Shown here: positions 55,989 through 60,316 of the stretch, piece by piece
Position numbering within the stretch: position 1 is the stretch's first letter
How the letters are laid out: each line of letters begins with the position of its first letter
Assembly: GCA_003569165.1 (NCBI GenBank)
Contig: BGOI01000010.1
Location: 1-60,316, forward strand
DNA length: 60,316 bases
Reading direction: 5' to 3'
From: Opitutia bacterium
Lineage (GTDB): Bacteria > Verrucomicrobiota > Verrucomicrobiia > Opitutales > UBA953
Position numbers and translations under genes: made by a program
Notes under the pieces: model-generated
Told to the model about the DNA's origin: nothing
Database searches by the model: none
The model's input: the letters and a program-made list of their open reading frames with translations, nothing else

Positions 55989-57056
55989 TCAGGGACGTAG
56001 GACGCGGACGCGGTGATTCTCGGAGTCGCCGACGAAGACGCTGCCGTCCTGGTCGACCCAGATGCCATGCGGACGGGCGAGCCCGCACTTCAGCGGATCG
56101 CCGTCGGGGCCGTCATGCTTGGCGCCGGTGCCGATCATCAGCTCGAGGTTGCCGGTCTTGGCGTCGACCATGCGGATCGAATGGGATTCGGTGTCGACCA
56201 GCCAGGCGTTGCCCTGGGCGTCGACGGCGACGCCCTTGGGCCCGCTGAGCGTGGCGAGCTTGGCCGGTCCGCCGTTGCCGGTGAAGCCCTTCTTGCCGCT
56301 GCCGGCGACATGGGTGATCTTGTCGGCCTTGAGGTCGAGCTTGAAGACCTGGTTGCCTTCGCGGGTGCAGACCCAGAGGTTGCCGGCGGCGTCGAAGTCG
56401 ATGGAGCGAGGGCCCTTGAGCGGAGTGCCCTTAACCGGAGCGCCGTCAGGGGTTTCGCCCGCCTTGCCGGTGCCGGCGATGGTGCTGATGCGCTTGGTCT
56501 TCATGTCGACCTTGCGGATGACGTTGTTGCCGATGTCGCAGATGAAGAGGTCGCCGTTCGCGTCGAACTGGATGCTGTGCGGCTGCTTCAGCTGGGCCTG
56601 GTCGGCGGGGCCGCCGTCGCCGGAGTAGCCGGGCTTGCCGGTGCCGACGACCGTCGTGATGATGCCGGTCTTCGCGTCGATCTTGCGGACCGCGTGGTTC
56701 TGCATGTCGACGACGAAGAGGTTGCCGCGCTTCGGGCCGAAGCGGAGCTCGTGGGGGAGGTTGAAGGTAGCCACCGTGGCGGGGCCGCCATCGCCGGTGT
56801 AGCCGGCCTTGCCCGTGCCGGCGATCAGCGTGATCTTGCCGTCCTGACCGACGCGGCGGATGCGCTGGCCCGTGTATTCGCAATACCAGATGGCGCCGTC
56901 GGGGCCGCGGACCACGCCGAAGGGATTATCCATCCTGGCGGCCATGGCGGGACCGCCGTCGCCGGAGTAGCCCTTCTCACCGGTGCCGGCGAAGGTCGAG
57001 ACGGACGCGGCGGAAAGCGAAGCCGCGGCCAGGAGGGGGAGGAGGCGGAGGAGCAT
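55989..57056 (-). CDS. Secreted NHL-repeat protein
   Basis: 355 aa from the ATG at 57056 (MLLRLLPLLAAASLSAASV, signal peptide). The frame stays open upstream into the TGCAAA repeat but those residues are repeat-derived. NHL repeats are very regular: GTGEKGYSGDGGPA, GTGKAGYTGDGGPA, GTGKPGYSGDGGPA, GSGKKGFTGNGGPA, each followed by a strand such as PFGVVRGPDGAIWYCEYTGQ, LPHELRFGPKRGNLFVVDMQ, QPHSIQFDANGDLFICDIGN, GPKGVAVDAQGNAWLVDTES and RPHGIWVDQDGSVFVGDSEN. It forms a six-bladed propeller, most likely for binding. First gene of the 57056-48415 unit. Confidence 0.9.
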   Translation of the reverse strand: MLLRLLPLLAAASLSAASVSTFAGTGEKGYSGDGGPAMAARMDNPFGVVRGPDGAIWYCEYTGQRIRRVGQDGKITLIAGTGKAGYTGDGGPATVATFNLPHELRFGPKRGNLFVVDMQNHAVRKIDAKTGIITTVVGTGKPGYSGDGGPADQAQLKQPHSIQFDANGDLFICDIGNNVIRKVDMKTKRISTIAGTGKAGETPDGAPVKGTPLKGPRSIDFDAAGNLWVCTREGNQVFKLDLKADKITHVAGSGKKGFTGNGGPAKLATLSGPKGVAVDAQGNAWLVDTESHSIRMVDAKTGNLELMIGTGAKHDGPDGDPLKCGLARPHGIWVDQDGSVFVGDSENHRVRVLRP

Positions 57057-57070
57057 TGGGTTTAGGGAGA

Positions 57071-57115
57071 GGGGTAGGGGTTGAATAGGTGCAAAGGTGC
57101 AAAAGTGCAAAGGTG
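57071..57115. repeat. 45-bp leader repeat, copy 1 (upstream of NHL gene)
   Basis: GGGGTAGGGGTTGAATAGGT followed by GTGCAAA-type words. It matches 58371-58415 at 44 of 45 positions. Both copies end 15-28 bases from the ATG of a beta-propeller gene on the minus strand. Confidence 0.85.
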
Positions 57116-57218
57116 AACGCGTGCGGAGCACGCGAGGGGACACGGGGGCATGGTGACAAGTGGACGCGGGGAGAGACAGGGCACATGGGGAGGCCGAAAT
57201 CCCCTCGGATGCGCATAG

Positions 57219-57243
57219 GGTAGGGTCGGGACCGCGTCACGAC
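57219..57243. repeat. REP-like single unit
   Basis: Plus-oriented 25-bp unit identical to 34807-34831 and, reversed, 46268-46292: GGTAGGG then GTCGGGAC-CGC-GTCACGAC. It lies in the 394-bp gene-free stretch 57057-57450. Confidence 0.85.
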
Positions 57244-57292
57244 ATAGCCGTATCGGCGCGCTTCAGGTGGCTGGTGGCGGTAAATATTTTCG

Positions 57293-57428
57293 GGTCTCGG
57301 GTCTCGGCCGTCTGGTCCCGGGTTCAGGTCTTCAGGTGCAGGTTCAGGTTCGGGACCTATGCCTGTACCTGTACCCGAACCCGATAAACCGAACCTGATA
57401 CCCGATGGCCGCGACCTGGGACCTGAAA
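57293..57428. repeat. ACCTG-type repeat block, copy 2, with an inverted half
   Basis: The left half (57293-57352) is made of CAGGT/CGGGT words and the right half (57355-57428) of ACCTG/ACCCG words, so the block is a loose inverted repeat. The right half aligns with 44436-44495 and ends in the same GACCTGGGACCTGAAA. Confidence 0.65.
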
Positions 57429-57450
57429 TATATTTCGGCCCTGTTTCGCC

Positions 57451-58343
57451 TTACTTCCCAAAACCTTCGCCGGGGGTCTTGGACTTGACCAGGTAGGCGC
57501 CGGTGCGGGCGGTGACGAAGAGGGTCGTGCCATCGATGCCGCCGAACTTCATGTTGGACGGGCTTTCGGGGAACGGAATCAGGCCGATCTGGTTGGCGTC
57601 GGCGTCATGCACGGCGAGGCCTTCCTTGGCGGTGGTGTAGAGACGGCCACGCGCGTCGACGGCGAGACCGTCGCTGCCGACCTTGGCGGCGACCTTCGGG
57701 TCGGAGAGGGTGCCGTCCGCGTTGATCTTGGCGGTCTTGCACACCGTGCCGTCGGTCCACCAGATCTGCTTGCCGCCGGAAGTACCGACGACGCCGTTGG
57801 GGGCTTCGACGCCCACGGCCTTGCCGACGTTCGTCACCGACTTACCGTCGGCGGAATGCGGCAGAGCGTGCCGTTGAGGACGTTCTCCGGGATGGCATCT
57901 TTCTTGGCCTTGGAGGGGCGGAGCTTGGGGAGTGTGAAGTAGATATCGCCGTTCGGGGCGAGCCAGAGGTCGTTCGGCGCGTTGAGTTTCTGGCCGTCGC
58001 AGCTCTCGGCCAGGATGGTCTCGGTGCCGTCCTTGTCGCGACGCACGATGGCGCGCTTGTCGATCTCGCAGAAGATCAGGCGTCCCTGCGGATCGACGAC
58101 GATGCCGTTCGAGCGAGACTTGCGGTCGACGAAGAGCTTGCTGCCGCCTTCGGCGGTCCAGCGCTGGATGTTGTTGCTCGGGATGTCTGAGAAATAGAAC
58201 GCCTTCTCCTGCGGGTGCCAGGCGGGACCTTCGGTGAACTTGTAACCCTCGCCGACCTTCTGGGCGGGGCCGTAGGTGAAGACTTCGGCGGCGGAGGCCA
58301 ACGAGGCGGAGAGCAGTCCGGCGATCAGGAGGAGGGAGCGCAT
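57451..58343 (-). CDS. SMP-30/gluconolactonase-type beta-propeller, one frameshift near 57855
   Basis: About 297 aa after joining. Signal peptide MRSLLLIAGLLSASLASA, then family blocks GYKFTEGPAWHPQEKAFYFS (metal-ligand Glu in TEGPAW), RSNGIVVDPQGRLIFCEIDK, KLNAPNDLWLAPNGDIYFTL (metal-ligand Asn). The frame breaks after GTLCRI; adding one A to the A-run at 57855-57856 gives SADGKSVTNVGKAV and continues through VEAPNGVVGTSGGKQIWWTD, GSDGLAVDARGRLYTTAKEG (Asp ligand) and SPSNMKFGGIDGTTLFVTAR to the stop. Family members are metal-dependent lactonases, and an exported sugar lactonase is the best guess. Confidence 0.9.
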
Positions 58344-58370
58344 GGTTGATTAGGGATAGGGGTAGGGGTC

Positions 58371-58415
58371 GGGGTAGGGGTTGAATAGGTGCAAAGGTGC
58401 CAAAGTGCAAAGGTG
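58371..58415. repeat. 45-bp leader repeat, copy 2 (upstream of SMP-30-type gene)
   Basis: Same 45 bp as 57071-57115 with one substitution (58401). It begins 28 bases upstream of the ATG at 58343 within the 425-bp gene-free stretch 58344-58768. Confidence 0.85.
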
Positions 58416-58420
58416 GTTTT

Positions 58421-58453
58421 TAGGGCTAGGGCTGGGGCTGGGGCTAGGGCTGG
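58421..58453. repeat. Hexamer array TAGGGC/TGGGGC
   Basis: Five and a half tandem hexamers. A reverse-complement-like array (CTAGCC/CTAACC/CTGTCC) occupies 58730-58763, so the two arrays flank the REPIN of this gap as an inverted pair about 280 bp apart. Confidence 0.7.
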
Positions 58454-58570
58454 TGATATGTGGAATTATGGAATGGCCGCTCAAGGGGGGCGGAGACCGG
58501 ATGATTAAGGGTTAGTCGTTCTTGGTTCCTTGTTCTTCGTTCGGGCAAAGGACACTCAGAGGTGGCCGGT

Positions 58571-58677
58571 GGTAGGGCGGGCTCTCCGAGCCCGCCGTTG
58601 AACGATGAGAGAATAGGACGTCGACCAAGGTGCGTAGCTCCTTCGGCGAACGGACGGCTCGGAGAGCCGTCCCTACC
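58571..58677. repeat. REPIN-like inverted pair, 107 bp
   Basis: Left unit GGTAGGG with stem GGCGGGCTC-TCC-GAGCCCGCC (58576-58596); right unit with stem GGACGGCTC-GGA-GAGCCGTCC (58652-58672) then CCCTACC (58671-58677). The reverse complement of the right unit matches the left unit closely. The 55-bp centre has no obvious structure. The apical loops TCC and GGA are complementary. Confidence 0.85.
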
Positions 58678-58703
58678 CAATGCCCCAGATGACTTCCCGG
58701 TTT

Positions 58704-58719
58704 CCGGTCTCCCTTTGAG
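58704..58719. repeat. CCGGTYTMCCTTTGAG box, copy 2
   Basis: CCGGTCTCCCTTTGAG, 26 bases after the REPIN; identical to 59901-59916. Confidence 0.6.
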
Positions 58720-58729
58720 CCTTGTGCTT

Positions 58730-58763
58730 CTAGCCCTAACCCAAGCCCTGTCCCTAGCCCTAG
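58730..58763. repeat. Hexamer array CTAGCC type
   Basis: CTAGCC, CTAACC, CAAGCC, CTGTCC, CTAGCC, CTAG: the inverted partner of the array at 58421-58453. It ends five bases before the ThuA stop codon. Confidence 0.65.
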
Positions 58764-58768
58764 ATTGT

Positions 58769-59649
58769 TTACCTCCCCACCGCCCATCGCACCGCATTCT
58801 CCACGACTTTGATATTCTCGGGCTGCTTGAAGATGGGGTAGGTCTCGTGGCCGGGGCGGTAGTAGAAGACTCTGCCTTGTCCGACCTGCCAGGTGATGCC
58901 GCTGCGGAAATATTCTCCTTTGTCCCAGCGTTCCTCGAAGATGACTTCATCCGGCGCCGGATGTGGAAGGGTTCGCCATACATTTTCGGTCTGCGGGATG
59001 TTCCCACTTGGGCCGGCAGGCCGGCGCGATCGGGTGGGCAGGCTTGACGGTGGTCACGTGTCCCGGGCGCCGTCGTTGCGGTAGACCGGGAAGACGCACT
59101 GCGGCAGGGTCAGTGTGTAGGTGTCGCCTGCCGCGCTTCACGGAGGGCGTCAGCGGAGCGCCGGCCTTCACGCCCTTGTAATAGGGGGCTTCGTTGACGA
59201 ACACCCACTTGGCGGCGGCTTGCTCGGCGGGTGTCAGCGGTTTTGAGCGCATCCGCCTTCGCCCGCTCCTGCATGAGTCGCACGAACGGCTTGGCCCAGT
59301 GGGCGGAGTGCAGGCGATGAAGCCGAGCTTACCGGCCTGCACGCGCTTCACGACAGCTTCGACGCGGGCGTCGTCCTGTTCCTTCACCTTGCGATGGCCC
59401 CAGAAGACCAGCACGTCGGCCTGATCGAGGGCGGCGTCCGAGAGCCCTTGATCGGCGGTCCAGCGAGGCGGGCGGTCTTGACGACGAGGTCCTGGTTCTT
59501 GGCGAGCTCAGTCGCCAAGGTCTCGCCGAGGAACTTTTCACCGTAGCCTTGGGATTGCTGTGGCTGCTGCTCATCCCAGACGAGCACGCGGATGGGCTTA
59601 GGCTCGGCCGCGAGGGCGAAGAAGGCAGGAGGGCGAGGAGGAGGCGCAT
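58769..59649 (-). CDS. ThuA-like protein, secreted, multiply frameshifted
   Basis: The ATG at 59649 opens a short leader (MRLLLALL...), then in other frames PIRVLVWDEQQPQQSQGYGE, KFLGETLATELAKNQDLVVK, LDQADVLVFWGHRKVKEQDD, VVKRVQAGKLGFIACT, SAHWAKPFVRLMQERAKAD, VNEAPYYKGVKAGAPLTP, and finally GQGRVFYYRPGHETYPIFKQ and NAVRWAVGR at the stop. This is the ThuA (trehalose-utilisation-like) family with its class I glutamine-amidotransferase-like fold; PVC genomes have many, usually near Gfo/Idh and PSD genes. At least five frame changes are needed, and no single frame covers more than a third of the gene. Confidence 0.82.
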
Positions 59650-59762
59650 GGGGCTTAGTTGAGATGGCATATGACGGAGGGCAGATGGCAGATTAAGGAT
59701 GAGGGACGGATGATGCTTTGAAAGAAAAGATAAATGACGGGGGATGAGTGAGGCGGGCATGA

Positions 59763-59879
59763 GGTAGGGACGTGATTGCCATCACGTCCGTGGGCGGACG
59801 GAAGTCGTTGGTTCGGTGGCCTTGCCCGGCTCGACGCGCGCGCGATGCGAACGGCGGTCATAGCAATGACCGCCCTACC
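59763..59879. repeat. REPIN-like inverted pair, 117 bp
   Basis: Left unit GGTAGGG with stem GGACGTGAT-TGCC-ATCACGTCC (59768-59789); right unit stem GGCGGTCAT-AGCA-ATGACCGCC (59853-59874) then CCCTACC to 59879. All stem pairs are perfect. It fills the centre of the 300-bp gene-free stretch 59650-59949, whose left part holds GGCAGAT/GACGG words and whose right part holds the CCGGTCTCCCTTTGAG box. Confidence 0.85.
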
Positions 59880-59900
59880 TAAAGCCCTCCCAGCAAACAT

Positions 59901-59916
59901 CCGGTCTCCCTTTGAG
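59901..59916. repeat. CCGGTYTMCCTTTGAG box, copy 3
   Basis: CCGGTCTCCCTTTGAG, 21 bases after the REPIN and identical to 58704-58719. Confidence 0.6.
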
Positions 59917-59949
59917 TGGCAATGCCTCCGTGCCAGTGTCCCCTCGCGC

Positions 59950-60316
59950 TTACGCGACGATTTCCTTTCACGACGCTTCCATGGACATCAGTAAGCCTGA
60001 AGTCGCGTCCACCGAAGCGATAGGTGAGCTTTTCGTGGTCGATGCCGAGCTGGTGGAGGATGGTGGCCCAGAAATCGTAGACGGTGAGCGGCTTATCGAC
60101 GGCGTAGTAGCCGAGTTCATCGGTGGCGCCGAAGACGGTGCCGGGCTTGAAGCCGCCGCCGGCCACCCAGAGGCTGAAGCCGTAGGGGTTGTGGTCGCGT
60201 CCGTCGCTGCCCTGGGAGAAGGGCGTGCGTCCGAATTCGCCGGAGAAAATGACGATGGTATGCTCGAGGAGTCCGCGTTGCTTGAGGTCCTTGAGGAGCG
60301 CGGCGATGGGCTGGTC
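59950..60316 (-). CDS. DUF1501 family protein, C-terminal part (start beyond right edge), one frameshift
   Basis: From the right edge on the minus strand: [100 protein letters not shown] and [16 protein letters not shown]. Removing one T from the run at 59966-59968 gives VVKEIVA and a stop at 59950, the usual C-terminus for the family (compare the TDVHG end of the protein at 17433). A third DUF1501 gene in 60 kb. Its PSD1 partner, if any, would lie outside the window, upstream. Confidence 0.88.

Noticed and set aside
58421-58763. Telomere-like repeats (TAGGGC)
   Set aside because: The arrays are short, imperfect, internal and inverted around a REPIN; nothing else suggests a replicon end.

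Overview
The window looks like a chromosomal segment of a GC-rich bacterium of the Planctomycetes-Verrucomicrobia-Chlamydiae group, most likely a Verrucomicrobiota. The case rests on eight secreted sulfatases, three DUF1501 proteins, two PSD1 proteins (planctomycete cytochrome C + DUF1549 + DUF1553), a DUF1592/DUF1552 pair, and Gfo/Idh/MocA and ThuA proteins typical of those phyla. No rRNA, tRNA, integrase, transposase or CRISPR array was seen. Apart from a plus-strand block at 41.9-48.4 kb, every gene is on the minus strand.

Layout, in transcription order within each block. (1) 18845 down to 1: DUF1501, PSD1, alpha/beta hydrolase, SASA-type esterase, five consecutive sulfatases, PSD1, DUF1501. 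Several start/stop overlaps suggest one long transcription unit for degrading a sulfated and acylated glycan. (2) 22743-18940: DUF1552 and DUF1592 proteins. (3) 25593-22916: a Fur/PerR-type regulator and catalase-peroxidase KatG. (4) 27283-25667: an FAD-dependent oxidoreductase lipoprotein. (5) 34649-27420: Gfo/Idh oxidoreductase, PIG-L deacetylase, calcineurin-like phosphoesterase, AraC regulator, nucleoside-symporter-type MFS permease, NagB-like isomerase and a putative barrel hydrolase. This looks like a modified (amino)sugar catabolic operon. (6) 41798-35036: xylose-isomerase-like protein, class I aldolase, GlcD, GlcF, Gfo/Idh and PfkB kinase. It looks like a sugar-splitting operon that ends in oxidation of a 2-hydroxy acid. 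(7) Plus strand 41926-48373: sulfatase, AraC regulator, DUF4139 protein and a putative glycosidase-like protein. (8) 57056-48415: NHL propeller, barrel protein, second propeller, sulfatase, DUF4091/GH123-like protein and EF-hand sulfatase. (9) 60316-57451: the tail of another DUF1501 gene, a ThuA-like protein and an SMP-30-type propeller.

The most unusual content lies between the genes. Almost every gap over 300 bp carries members of a REP/REPIN-like family. Each unit is GGTAGGG followed at once by a hairpin of about 8-9 bp. Units often occur as inverted pairs, and stem sequences differ between loci while pairing is kept. Two 56-bp pairs (34845-34900 and 44558-44613) differ at five stem pairs and all five changes are compensatory. 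The same gaps also carry other shared modules: a CCGGTYTMCCTTTGAG box, ACCTG-type arrays, a TGCAAA-type leader and hexamer arrays. No RAYT-type transposase is visible here.

Many genes are broken by single-base frameshifts, several of which are repaired by changing a homopolymer by one base. The breaks are most frequent at the two ends of the window. I read most of them as uncorrected sequencing errors, not real pseudogenes, and annotate whole genes across them. Shine-Dalgarno motifs are rare; most starts follow a C-rich tract.
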